11,428 bases of DNA from Euryarchaeota archaeon UBA82 (lineage in GTDB: Archaea; Thermoplasmatota; Poseidoniia; Poseidoniales; Poseidoniaceae). Of this stretch, positions 1-8,146 are shown piece after piece. Every line of letters begins with the position of its first letter. The stretch's first letter is position 1. The notes below the pieces were generated by a model. That model was not told the origin of the DNA, did no database searches, and saw nothing but the letters and a program-made list of their open reading frames with translations. A program made the position numbers and the translations under genes. The DNA lies in NCBI GenBank assembly GCA_002496635.1, contig DAKQ01000026.1:1-11428 (forward strand), given 5' to 3'.

Positions 1-2430
1 TTCATCGTCTTCAAGCATGAATAGGTATGGGCTAATATCTGTAAGCCAACGACCTTCACGACCATAGGTTGTAATCCAACGCATGAATTCGATTCCACAT
101 ACGGATGAATTATTTGAATCACAGATGTAGAGGTGAGCGAGATAATCCCATTCGTGACATCCACCATATGTGCCATCACTGTTCTGGAATCGATTACTTC
201 GATCATCACAAGCATGCTCATGAAAAACCTCGAGTGTGTCATAGGAGGACATATTTTGAGGCATACTGAACGTAGCATTTCGGTATGAGTTATGATTTGA
301 ACCCCACCCTCCCGAATGACGTTCAAAATCATACAGGCTTACGACATCAATACCACTATCCTGCATGCGGATTTCTGGCTCAAATTCTGCATTCCATTGA
401 TGCGGTTCATACGCATAATGGCTAGGATCATTTGTTTGAGTAACCCATGCATAGATTGAACCCGTTTCTCTTGCTCTCTGGAATCGATCAATTCCCATAA
501 AGAATGGGCTATTTGTGTTTGAAATCATCTGTCCTAGTCCACCTTGGATGTTACTTGCATCCATATCGATGTAGTGAATTCGTCCTGACCATTCTTGTTC
601 TTCACTAGGGTTTAGTCGTGCTTCGACATCACTCTTTCTCGATGTTATGTCATTATGATATGTTGAATCAAATGAACCATAGAAGAGATGAGTATTGGTT
701 GGAAGATTACGGATGAATGTACCTGGATTTGTTGCCCATGTACCTGAATTTGAATTACCACTTGAGTCTGTATATTTGAACATGAAAAGATAAACATCAT
801 CACCTGTCCACTTGTTTTGGAATGTAAATGTACCGTCAAGGGTTGGGACTGTGAATGTTGGAACAATATCCATTGGTCCATTCACTGTAGTCCCTGAAGT
901 CCAAGGAACTGATTTCTGATTAATTGCACAACCTTGGCTATCAATGGTCCATCGTGATGGGCTATCTGCACAAATATCGACATTTGCAAACACTCCATCT
1001 CCATCCAGATCAGCACACCCTGCAGCATTGACAGTTAATCCAGCCGGTGTTCCTTCACATTGGTCAAGAAGATCATTGATGCCATCTGAATCAGTGTCTC
1101 TTTCAATGGCTGCGCAGCCGTATTCATCAACATCTGAAGAACCTAAAGGCGTGTATGGGCATTGGTCTAAGATAGATCCTGTTGCATTAAAATCGTTAAC
1201 AGCATCATTATCATCATCGTCATCTTCAGTGGAATCAAAACAACCATCCATGTCAAAATCAGTGTTTACGTTTCGTTGAAGAATCCAGTTTGTTCTCCCT
1301 TTCGGACATAAATCTGACGTGTCATCTTCGCCATCATTATCATCATCTGAGTCTTCTATAAGATCATGGCAACCATCTTGATCCCAGTCTAGGTAAAGAT
1401 TAGCTGGCCAGTTAATCTCGCCATCCTTACAGGAATCCATCACGTCAAGAATTCCATCACCATCATCATCAGCATCCTCACCATCATCCATACATCCATC
1501 TTGGTCACGGTCGTTTTCTTGATTGCTCAACCATCCAATTGTTGAAGCACACGAATCATTGATGTCCAAAACACCATCGTTGTCATCATCTTCATCCTCA
1601 TCATAATCTCGACAGCCGTCTTGATCAACATCGCTCGAAGAACTTGATGCCCAACCATCACTTTCACCAATACCATCTGGGCAAAGGTCTATCTCGTCAA
1701 GTATTCCATCTCCATCAATGTCATTGTTTTCAATAATCATTACAGAAGTATTGCTGTAAGAGACAGTTTGGGTATATTCACCACACGTTGCTATACTGGA
1801 TATGACGAAACTCTCTTCTCTTTCATCTAAACCAGTCAATAAATGGGTAAAAGAACCATCAGATTGAACTGGAATAGTAATCGAATCGATAGCTGATGAC
1901 AGATCTTGTATTTCCATAATCAAAGAACAGGTGGAAACATCTTGGTGTAATATCTGACCTTGAATTTGGATAATTGGGGATTCTACAACGATGTATTGCG
2001 GGATTATCAACGAGGTGACTCCTTCATCAGGAACTGAAATCGTTAATGTGTTTGAATACACATATGAAGCGCCAGTTGACAACGTTAATTCAACATCAAT
2101 GGTGAAGATGCCGTGTTTTGAAGGTTGGAGAATAATGGAGATGAAAGTATCTTTTTCATTCATTATCACATCAAGACCATCTGCCTGATTGTCTTCATGA
2201 TATGTATTCAAAACAGCATCATAGGTCCCCTGTCCGGTTGAATTCAGAAGAAGTTTCAGTTCTATGATTTGATCAACTTCTCCACTTGGATTAATGGCGT
2301 CCCAGCTTGGGTTGAGAGTATATGGCTCTGGTTCTACTGTTTCTTGTTCTTCTTTTACTGGATCTGTGCCAAAGCACCCTGATAACATTAGCAAAGAAAG
2401 AAGAACAGCAGATACAACGCTTTTGCCCAT
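1..2430 (-). CDS. Secreted lipoprotein with thrombospondin type 3 repeats and a PNGase F-like domain (3' end outside window)
   Basis: This is an open frame of 810 codons from the ATG at 2430 to the left edge with no stop, so the C-terminus is missing. Residues 1-19 form a lipoprotein signal: K3, a hydrophobic core, then the lipobox LSGC with C19 as the likely lipidated residue. Residues 20-235 look like beta-rich Ig-like domains. Residues 237-489 hold about seven acidic DxDxDG repeats with regularly spaced cysteines, typical of calcium-binding thrombospondin type 3 repeats. Residues 510-710 are an unassigned domain. From about residue 720 the sequence resembles the first domain of Flavobacterium PNGase F: a C741...C758 pair, then HEWDY with D762 where the family has catalytic Asp60 (motif DEWDRY), then RWITTYG where PNGase F has RFITPYW. 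PNGase F removes N-glycans from Asn. The later catalytic Glu residues would lie outside the window, so activity is inferred. It is probably anchored outside the cell and is the last visible gene of the minus-strand cluster. Confidence 0.85.
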   Translation of the reverse strand, partial: MGKSVVSAVLLSLLMLSGCFGTDPVKEEQETVEPEPYTLNPSWDAINPSGEVDQIIELKLLLNSTGQGTYDAVLNTYHEDNQADGLDVIMNEKDTFISIILQPSKHGIFTIDVELTLSTGASYVYSNTLTISVPDEGVTSLIIPQYIVVESPIIQIQGQILHQDVSTCSLIMEIQDLSSAIDSITIPVQSDGSFTHLLTGLDEREESFVISSIATCGEYTQTVSYSNTSVMIIENNDIDGDGILDEIDLCPDGIGESDGWASSSSSDVDQDGCRDYDEDEDDDNDGVLDINDSCASTIGWLSNQENDRDQDGCMDDGEDADDDGDGILDVMDSCKDGEINWPANLYLDWDQDGCHDLIEDSDDDNDGEDDTSDLCPKGRTNWILQRNVNTDFDMDGCFDSTEDDDDDNDAVNDFNATGSILDQCPYTPLGSSDVDEYGCAAIERDTDSDGINDLLDQCEGTPAGLTVNAAGCADLDGDGVFANVDICADSPSRWTIDSQGCAINQKSVPWTSGTTVNGPMDIVPTFTVPTLDGTFTFQNKWTGDDVYLFMFKYTDSSGNSNSGTWATNPGTFIRNLPTNTHLFYGSFDSTYHNDITSRKSDVEARLNPSEEQEWSGRIHYIDMDASNIQGGLGQMISNTNSPFFMGIDRFQRARETGSIYAWVTQTNDPSHYAYEPHQWNAEFEPEIRMQDSGIDVVSLYDFERHSGGWGSNHNSYRNATFSMPQNMSSYDTLEVFHEHACDDRSNRFQNSDGTYGGCHEWDYLAHLYICDSNNSSVCGIEFMRWITTYGREGRWLTDISPYLFMLEDDE
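964..1722 (-). repeat. Tandem thrombospondin type 3 calcium-binding repeats within the lipoprotein gene
   Basis: About seven in-frame units of roughly 25-45 codons are repeated. Each contains an Asp-rich loop of the form DxDxDG, an Asp/Glu run such as EDDDDDND, and a Cys near the end (for example DxCxD or DQC). On the plus strand they appear as runs of atc/gtc/acc trinucleotides. The units are diverged, not identical, so this is an old protein repeat and not a recent DNA duplication. In other proteins these repeats bind Ca2+ and make a rigid wire-like spacer. Here they would hold the C-terminal enzyme-like domain away from the membrane anchor. Confidence 0.85.
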
Positions 2431-2459
2431 GATAGTACATCCATCCGTAGGAATTGAAC

Positions 2460-3593
2460 TTAACGCTTACCGATGTAAAAATGCTCAGTCCTTGAATCGT
2501 TAACATTTAGATTTTCTAATTCGATAAATAATGGTGGGAAATTCACTCGAATTGGCATAACCCATAGCAGTGGCATATTTTTTTTCCTTTTTATTTTTAT
2601 GACAACTTCCCAATGGATTCTAAGTAATTCAGAATTGACTGAACCAGGCCAGTTATTTTGTGGAGGGGATAGTTCGAATGTTCCATTCTCATCAAGTACT
2701 TGGCCCCCACCTTCTTCTGAAAATCTCATAGGTCGAAGGAATACGCCGCCTGGTATGTCTTGTCTTTCCATTGGCGCATCTTCGCCTCCAGCGGTTCCAT
2801 CATCGAGACCTTCCTCCCAGTGATGCGGCAGTGGAGTTGAAAGTCCAACAGGTGGTTGATGGTCCAGTTTCCTTCCAGACAATTCGACAAGTGCTATTCG
2901 GGAAGGTGGTAACGTGCCTACGTGCCAATGGATTGATATTGATTTCCAATCAGGGCGTCGTTCAGGGATGATGCATTTACCCCTGAGCGATTGTCCACTC
3001 TGTATTCCTTTTTCGAGTTCAAGAATTGGAGATTTTACTGGATTTTTAAAGTAATCTTGTTGCTTTTTAAGATCTAGAAAGTTTGCAACCATACGCAACA
3101 GCAACGGCATGAGAAGGAAAGGTACGACAACGACAGTCAAGACAGGGTAATCCAACAGCCCCAATCGAATACTTTGGGTTCCTAAACTCGGAATACCTAA
3201 TGCACTTAATATGGGCTCTACGAAGAGATAAGTGAGTGTTATGAGGAGTAAGATTACTGCGAAATTAATCAATCTTCTTGCTACCGAGTGTAGGTTGTTG
3301 GGTATGATGTACCAACCACTTCGTTGTTGATCTACAAGATTTACGAAATTTGAATCATCTACTAGAGTTGACGATTTTCCATTCCATTCCGAACCTTCTT
3401 TAGAAACAATTGTTCGTTCAAGCAACCATCCCTCTTCACTCTCAATTCGGAATGGAGGATACTTTTGTTCGATCTGTTCGGTCGTTAAGTCTATGCTGAC
3501 CTTTTCTTCAACAATAGGAACCGAATTGGCTTTCCAGCGCTGATGGTCAAATGGTGGATATCGGACCTTGTGAATGATGTTCCATTTCCCCAT
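2460..3593 (-). CDS. Unrecognised membrane protein with two central transmembrane helices
   Basis: This predicted protein of 377 residues is not recognised. The N-terminal 100 residues are soluble and charged. Two hydrophobic helices follow, at about residues 108-129 and 149-172, separated by a short loop. A C-terminal soluble part of about 200 residues carries two similar beta-strand-like stretches (SIHWHV near 220 and RIHWEVVIKI near 325), suggesting an internal beta-sandwich pair; this is only an impression. A Gly/Glu/Asp-rich loop lies at about 260-275. The ATG at 3593 was chosen because GAGGTG sits 6 bases upstream. A TTG at 3611 in the same frame is possible but has no such signal. It follows the geranylgeranyl reductase gene with only 10 bases between them and precedes the lipoprotein by 29 bases, so co-transcription is likely. 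No catalytic motif is visible. Confidence 0.75.
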   Translation of the reverse strand: MGKWNIIHKVRYPPFDHQRWKANSVPIVEEKVSIDLTTEQIEQKYPPFRIESEEGWLLERTIVSKEGSEWNGKSSTLVDDSNFVNLVDQQRSGWYIIPNNLHSVARRLINFAVILLLITLTYLFVEPILSALGIPSLGTQSIRLGLLDYPVLTVVVVPFLLMPLLLRMVANFLDLKKQQDYFKNPVKSPILELEKGIQSGQSLRGKCIIPERRPDWKSISIHWHVGTLPPSRIALVELSGRKLDHQPPVGLSTPLPHHWEEGLDDGTAGGEDAPMERQDIPGGVFLRPMRFSEEGGGQVLDENGTFELSPPQNNWPGSVNSELLRIHWEVVIKIKRKKNMPLLWVMPIRVNFPPLFIELENLNVNDSRTEHFYIGKR

Positions 3594-3599
3594 CGATGC

Positions 3600-3605
3600 C
3601 ACCTC
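3600..3605 (-). promoter_or_regulatory. Shine-Dalgarno site GAGGTG overlapping the upstream stop codon
   Basis: On the minus strand the reductase stop TGA (3606-3604) is embedded in TTGAGGTGG, so the ribosome binding site of the membrane protein overlaps the stop of its upstream neighbour. This supports translational coupling and decides the start at 3593 over the TTG at 3611. Confidence 0.6.
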
Positions 3606-4821
3606 AAGCAAACAGTAATTTTATCCCTGCTTGAAACGCTAACTTTCTGAATGCAGGTACTTTTCGCAGAAGAGCCATTCCTAGAGGGACTGGCTTTTCG
3701 ATGTCACCAACTGAGTTGATTAATGCAATGATTTCAGGTTTAGCAAAATTGGCGAAATGTTGGTCTAGTTCTTCATCGGTCCTTGTCGATACGAGTAAAT
3801 CACGTAATGCCCTAGCTCTGTCCTGTTCTTTTTTCATTTTTGGCCATGAGTGTTTTGTGATGGACTTCAGATCCTTTTCAGTGAGTTTATTGTTATTGAT
3901 AGCGATTACGAGATTATCTACGATTGATGAGATTTGCTTGAATCCAGGGCCAAGCCCTCCTCCAGTAGTTGGTTTTGCCATACCTGCTGCATCTCCGAGT
4001 ACCATCACTCGATTTTTGTAGGGTCGGCGTATCATCCCAGAAGGTACAGGGCCACAATATCTTGCAGTTTCCTGTATATTTTCAAATCGTTCCTTCCATA
4101 GTGGATGATTGAGTAAATCATTGTAACAGTCTAGAATACTTTTACCATCCAGCATATCTGCTTTTGACCACAATCCAATACGATGTGTATCGTTTCCTGA
4201 AGGAATTACCCACGCAAAAAATCCTGGAGCAATCTCAGATCCACTGTACATCTCTAGCCATCGGTTCTTACCTTCATATCCAACGACTTCTGATTGGAAA
4301 CCAACCATCATTTCCTTAGGACGTCCCATTTTGAATGTTCTTCGAACCCATGAATGAGCTCCATCACAGCCGATAAAGAGTTTACAGGAGACATCTTGTT
4401 CCTCTTGAGTTCGTTGATTTTTGATTGAAACGATGACTCCATCAGAATTTATAACTGCATTAGTAGGCTGAGATTCAAGTAAAATATCCGCTCCAGCCTT
4501 CAAACCTTGTTGGACGACTTCCTGATCGAACCGCTTTCTACAAACGACATATGTTCGCAAATCACCATCCTTTCCAACTGGGACAAGGGTGCCTGATGGT
4601 CCATGAATTAACGCTCCATCAACATCCTGAACAACTGTTCCATAAGCCTCAACTGCATGCATAGCGCTAGGTGTTACAAGGCCTGCACATTGAAATGGTC
4701 TTCCAATCTCTGTGTGTTCCTCAATCATCAGGACTGACAATCCCCTTTCACATAGAAGGCGTGATGCATAGCCTCCAACAGGTCCAGCGCCGATAATGAC
4801 GACATCATAATCGTAGTCCAT
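3604..4821 (-). CDS. Geranylgeranyl reductase family FAD-dependent oxidoreductase
   Basis: The protein has 405 residues, the usual length for the family. The N-terminal Rossmann motif GAGPVG is at 11-16, followed by the acidic ribose-binding pair E34/E35. The family motif around C45 (QCAGLV) is present, as are GCDGAHS at 151-157, FAWVIP near 202-207, and the second FAD motif GDAAG at 276-280 followed by KPTTGGGLG at 283-291, a hallmark of geranylgeranyl reductases. In archaea such enzymes saturate the isoprenoid chains of digeranylgeranylglycerophospholipids, acting at the membrane; homologues can reduce other prenyl compounds, so the exact substrate is inferred. The start ATG at 4821 has AAGGAA a few bases upstream. 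It lies 42 bases after the topoisomerase stop and its own stop overlaps the ribosome binding site of the next gene. Confidence 0.9.
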   Translation of the reverse strand: MDYDYDVVIIGAGPVGGYASRLLCERGLSVLMIEEHTEIGRPFQCAGLVTPSAMHAVEAYGTVVQDVDGALIHGPSGTLVPVGKDGDLRTYVVCRKRFDQEVVQQGLKAGADILLESQPTNAVINSDGVIVSIKNQRTQEEQDVSCKLFIGCDGAHSWVRRTFKMGRPKEMMVGFQSEVVGYEGKNRWLEMYSGSEIAPGFFAWVIPSGNDTHRIGLWSKADMLDGKSILDCYNDLLNHPLWKERFENIQETARYCGPVPSGMIRRPYKNRVMVLGDAAGMAKPTTGGGLGPGFKQISSIVDNLVIAINNNKLTEKDLKSITKHSWPKMKKEQDRARALRDLLVSTRTDEELDQHFANFAKPEIIALINSVGDIEKPVPLGMALLRKVPAFRKLAFQAGIKLLFA

Positions 4822-4863
4822 GGTTCCTTTGATGGGCCTGACTTCATGAAGTTTCTTCCGAAT

Positions 4864-7644
4864 TCACCGTTTAGCGAACCGATAACCGATTCTCTGATTC
4901 TTTTTCAAATACAGAATGGCAGTATATGGATTACCTGTTTTCTTAGCAATGAGATCGTCGAATGGTCCTACTTCCCCCTTTTCGATCAATGTCTTGGCTT
5001 CCTCTCGGGTGAGTTCCCTCTTGCCGATTTCACGAGGAATGTCAATTTTACATCCAGATGCACTGGTTTTTGGTCGATAATGCGTTTCAGTCTCATAGAT
5101 TTCAGTCTTAAATTTAGGACATATTGCAACAATGCCTGGCTGTACTTCGAATCTTCGGGCATCTGCAGCAGGTTCTCTTGGTGGAAATTCAAATCCAACT
5201 TTATTACCATCCAACACAAGATATGCAGGGAATGGCCTTCCTCTTCTCGAGATGAAATTATCGATGAGAGGTGATTTTCCATCAACTAGAATTGCTTTTG
5301 CCTCAACAGGACTGATCTCCCTTTTACAAATTTCTTTACCGACACCTCTGAATTTACATTTTTCATCATCGCATGCATAGTGTGTATCAGTTTCACGTAT
5401 AGTACCGTCATCACATTTTGGACAAGGGCAGACAGCTTCATCAGTGTTCTTTGCACGTGTGCCAGATGACAATGCAGAGGTGACCTTTCCAGAATCGTCA
5501 ATAGTAATTGTCGTTGTATATGACTCTCCATTACGATTGAAAAATCCATGTAAATCTTCAATCTTCTTTTCTTGTAAGAGTCTTGAAGCAGTTGTTCTAT
5601 CAAACCAACGTCCACTGGTATCTTTCCAAAATACGAAGGAACACCCTTTGTCTTTTCCTTCGTTCTTTTCACAGGTGTATGAAAGAGCTGTTTCAGTAAT
5701 TTTACTCTTACACAACGGGCACTGTCCAATGGAATCATCTTCAGTGAATAGGTCACCTCGCTCATGATCACGAATTTTGGTAACGAGATCATTTGTTTGG
5801 TCTATTATTCGTTGCATATATTCGCTAGCAGCGAGTTTTCCTTGTTGTACAGCGATAAGAGCGGATTCCATTTCACCAGTCAATTCAGCCGATGTAATCC
5901 ATTCAACCGGAATACGCCTTAGAATTTCGATAATTCTAATTCCATGAGGGGCAGCGTTGATTGCTCCGGATTGTTGTCTTGAAATATACCCTCTAGAGAG
6001 TAATTTTTCAATGGTATCGGCTCTCGTTGCAGGTGTACCCAATCCTTTATCAGACATCGCTTCCGCAAGTTCTTCATCCTCGATTTCCTTGCCAGCTCGC
6101 TCCATTAAGGTCAACAAACGTGCTTCCTTGAGACGTGAGGGGGGTTTAGATTTGTCTTCTTTCCATGTATGCTCTTCAATTGTAGAAGAAATAGGGTTTG
6201 ATTCCAGTGTACCCCATCCGTCAGGGAAATTCAAATTCTTAGGAACGACTTCTCTCCAACCAAGAGTTTGGTATTGCTGTGCTTCTCTGACGAAAATTTC
6301 CCCTCTCAGATTGGCTGTTCTCTTTTGTTTCTCAATGGTTGATTGAGGGTACCATGATGCTAGGAAATTTCGAACAATTAGATCGTACAGTCTCTTTTCA
6401 TCATTCGACAATGATCCTGAGGGTGCCTTGCCTGTTGGAATGATTGCAAAGTGATCGCTTACTTTAGCATCATTGAAATTCCTCTTTGCATTTTCTAAAC
6501 CTCCATCTTTCAAATGCTGGGAGAATCCAGAATATTCAGATTGGTTACCAATATTGGTAATTGTTTCGTTGATCGCATCAGTCATGTCAGTAGGTAAATA
6601 TCTTGAATCAGTTCTAGGATACGTCGTTAATTTGTGTCGTTCATAGAGTGCTTGAGCAACATTTAGAGTTCTTTTAGCAGGCCAAGAAAACATAGAGTTG
6701 GCTTGTCTCTGAAGAGAAGTCAGATCATAATTAAGCGGTGGTCGTTCTCTTCCTGTCGACAGTTTTTCACTAACTTCTGCATTCTTGCCAGAATCAAGTA
6801 ATGTTTGGATTCGATCTTTATCTTTCTGAGTAAGAACCCAGTGTGCTTTGACATCATCATCTGATTTCCCACCTTCCCAACGTCCGCTCCAGGTACTTGT
6901 TTTGTTGGTAAATGTCGCATTGAGTTCCCAATATGGAGTAGGAATATGCTGAAGAATTTCCAATTCGTGATCTACAATGATTCCAAGTGTAGCTGTTTGA
7001 ACACGACCAATAGAGATTGCTTGCTTTTCGGTCCTTTTCTTGGGTAAGAAAACTTCAGCAACACGTGACCCATTCATACCTATGAGCCAGTCAGCTTGAC
7101 TTCTGCTGTAAGCAGCATCAGACAATGGCTTGAATTCGTTTGAAGACCTTCGTTCATCCCAAGCCTTCTGTATTGCAGAATTTGTCATTGATTGTAACCA
7201 CATTCGAGAAACATCGGTCTTGATTTTGGCATGATTATAAATTGTTTGAAAAATTAATTCTCCTTCTCTTGCAGCGTCACAAGCATTTACAATTTCAGTT
7301 ACTGATTTGTCCTTCATTAATTTCTTAATCGCAGTTAGTTGTTTTTTTGTGGATCCAGATTTTGGTTTGAATTCAAATTCATCTGGAATGTAAGGTAATC
7401 TGTCGGCAGTTTTTCTCCAATTCTTAAAATCAGGATCATAATCATCCATGTATTTCAGTTCGAGCATATGGCCAACTGCCCATGTCACAACAATACCGTC
7501 TCCTTGCCAATGGGTACCTTCCTTTTTGGATATGCCAAGCACTTTGGCAATGTCCTCTGCAACACTGGGCTTCTCGGCGAGGACAACGATGCTCATCATT
7601 TCATCCGGTTTGTCGACCATACTTGAAGGCTCGCCAAACTTCAT
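4864..7644 (-). CDS. topB: Type IA DNA topoisomerase, bacterial topoisomerase III (TopB) type
   Basis: The protein has 926 residues from the ATG at 7644. It relaxes or decatenates DNA by single-strand passage through a 5'-phosphotyrosine link. The Toprim domain opens with VVLAEKPSVA (E24) and has the metal-binding DAAREGE motif at 123-129. The catalytic tyrosine is Y342 in TYPRTDSRY, and GTPATRAD is at 536-543. The C-terminus carries a zinc ribbon (C642, C645, C658, C668), then two repeats of the topoisomerase C-terminal type: a complete four-Cys one (C741, C744, C758, C763) and a last one keeping only C842 and C865. The pattern DYDPDFKNW...LPYIPDEF matches bacterial TopB more than typical archaeal topoisomerase III. 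Other possible starts are TTG 7650, ATG 7620 and ATG 7596; conservation begins just after the last. Confidence 0.92.
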   Translation of the reverse strand: MKFGEPSSMVDKPDEMMSIVVLAEKPSVAEDIAKVLGISKKEGTHWQGDGIVVTWAVGHMLELKYMDDYDPDFKNWRKTADRLPYIPDEFEFKPKSGSTKKQLTAIKKLMKDKSVTEIVNACDAAREGELIFQTIYNHAKIKTDVSRMWLQSMTNSAIQKAWDERRSSNEFKPLSDAAYSRSQADWLIGMNGSRVAEVFLPKKRTEKQAISIGRVQTATLGIIVDHELEILQHIPTPYWELNATFTNKTSTWSGRWEGGKSDDDVKAHWVLTQKDKDRIQTLLDSGKNAEVSEKLSTGRERPPLNYDLTSLQRQANSMFSWPAKRTLNVAQALYERHKLTTYPRTDSRYLPTDMTDAINETITNIGNQSEYSGFSQHLKDGGLENAKRNFNDAKVSDHFAIIPTGKAPSGSLSNDEKRLYDLIVRNFLASWYPQSTIEKQKRTANLRGEIFVREAQQYQTLGWREVVPKNLNFPDGWGTLESNPISSTIEEHTWKEDKSKPPSRLKEARLLTLMERAGKEIEDEELAEAMSDKGLGTPATRADTIEKLLSRGYISRQQSGAINAAPHGIRIIEILRRIPVEWITSAELTGEMESALIAVQQGKLAASEYMQRIIDQTNDLVTKIRDHERGDLFTEDDSIGQCPLCKSKITETALSYTCEKNEGKDKGCSFVFWKDTSGRWFDRTTASRLLQEKKIEDLHGFFNRNGESYTTTITIDDSGKVTSALSSGTRAKNTDEAVCPCPKCDDGTIRETDTHYACDDEKCKFRGVGKEICKREISPVEAKAILVDGKSPLIDNFISRRGRPFPAYLVLDGNKVGFEFPPREPAADARRFEVQPGIVAICPKFKTEIYETETHYRPKTSASGCKIDIPREIGKRELTREEAKTLIEKGEVGPFDDLIAKKTGNPYTAILYLKKNQRIGYRFAKR

Positions 7645-7652
7645 TCTCAACA

Positions 7653-7668
7653 GATACCTTACGGTATC
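7653..7668. repeat. Short perfect inverted repeat upstream of the topoisomerase gene
   Basis: GATACC and GGTATC (6 base pairs) flank a 4-base spacer TTAC. The site lies in the 25-31 base gap between the small Cys-containing protein and the topoisomerase. On the minus strand the right arm contains AAGGT, a possible weak ribosome binding site, so a hairpin could hide it. It may equally be chance. Confidence 0.35.
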
Positions 7669-7675
7669 TAAAGAA

Positions 7676-8095
7676 TTACTCTGAAAATTCCTGCAGATTA
7701 TTTCTACTCAATATTTCATCCCAAACATCTTCTTTTTCTCGAAATCCACACCCGTCGCATCCAGGATAACCTGCGAGAAGTAATTCAGAACACATTTGTT
7801 CGAGTAAGGGCAGAACAGTATTGGTTCTTATCGGCAACCACAACGTTTCATAGGATTCAGAAATCTCTTGATTTGTCAGTATAACTTGGTTTTCCAAATC
7901 CTTGACGATCAGATATTCTCCAATAAGCAAGGACGGAAATGTGATTCGTTGAGGTAAAGCATCACTCATATTGAGAATAAGTCGATTCCATCGTTCGTGA
8001 AATTGTTGGGGAATCTCAATCAAGATTTCTCCAAGAGAGAGAATTCTTCGTCCAGCCTCCCGCAGTGCGAACCAGAGTGGGGAATTCTCCTCCAT
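7676..8095 (-). CDS. Unrecognised small protein with a C-terminal CxxC motif
   Basis: The protein has 139 residues from the ATG at 8095. I do not recognise the family. It looks mostly soluble and mixed alpha/beta. Near the C-terminus is GYPGCDGCGF with C113 and C116, and C102 lies eleven residues before; a single CxxC pair could bind a metal in a dimer or with a partner, but four ligands are not visible. The ATG at 8095 is preferred because GGAG lies four bases upstream; a TTG at 8137 would add 14 residues but leave only 9 bases to the divergent gene and shows no binding site. It is the first gene of the minus-strand cluster, 25-31 bases before the topoisomerase, and diverges from pyrD. Confidence 0.7.
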   Translation of the reverse strand: MEENSPLWFALREAGRRILSLGEILIEIPQQFHERWNRLILNMSDALPQRITFPSLLIGEYLIVKDLENQVILTNQEISESYETLWLPIRTNTVLPLLEQMCSELLLAGYPGCDGCGFREKEDVWDEILSRNNLQEFSE

Positions 8096-8146
8096 GACAC
8101 TCCGAATCAGCGCAAGGCTTGAAGGATATCGGTTCAAGGGGAGTTT

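Noticed and set aside
944..1279. Plus-strand open frame of 111 codons rich in Ser
   Set aside because: It is antisense to the Asp-rich repeats; atc/gac runs read backwards as Ser/His-rich protein. No ribosome binding site and no family features.
1201..1350. Runs of atc trinucleotides that resemble a microsatellite
   Set aside because: They encode the Asp clusters of the calcium-binding repeats in frame; codons vary between gat and gac, so this is protein-level selection and not a DNA satellite.
5286..5792. Minus-strand frame of 168 codons inside the topoisomerase
   Set aside because: It lies in a shifted frame over the zinc-ribbon part of topB, where the main frame is clearly conserved; the product has no recognisable domain.
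8096..8146. Divergent promoter region between the CxxC protein and pyrD
   Set aside because: No convincing TATA box or BRE at the expected spacing for either gene could be picked out by eye, so no promoter is called.
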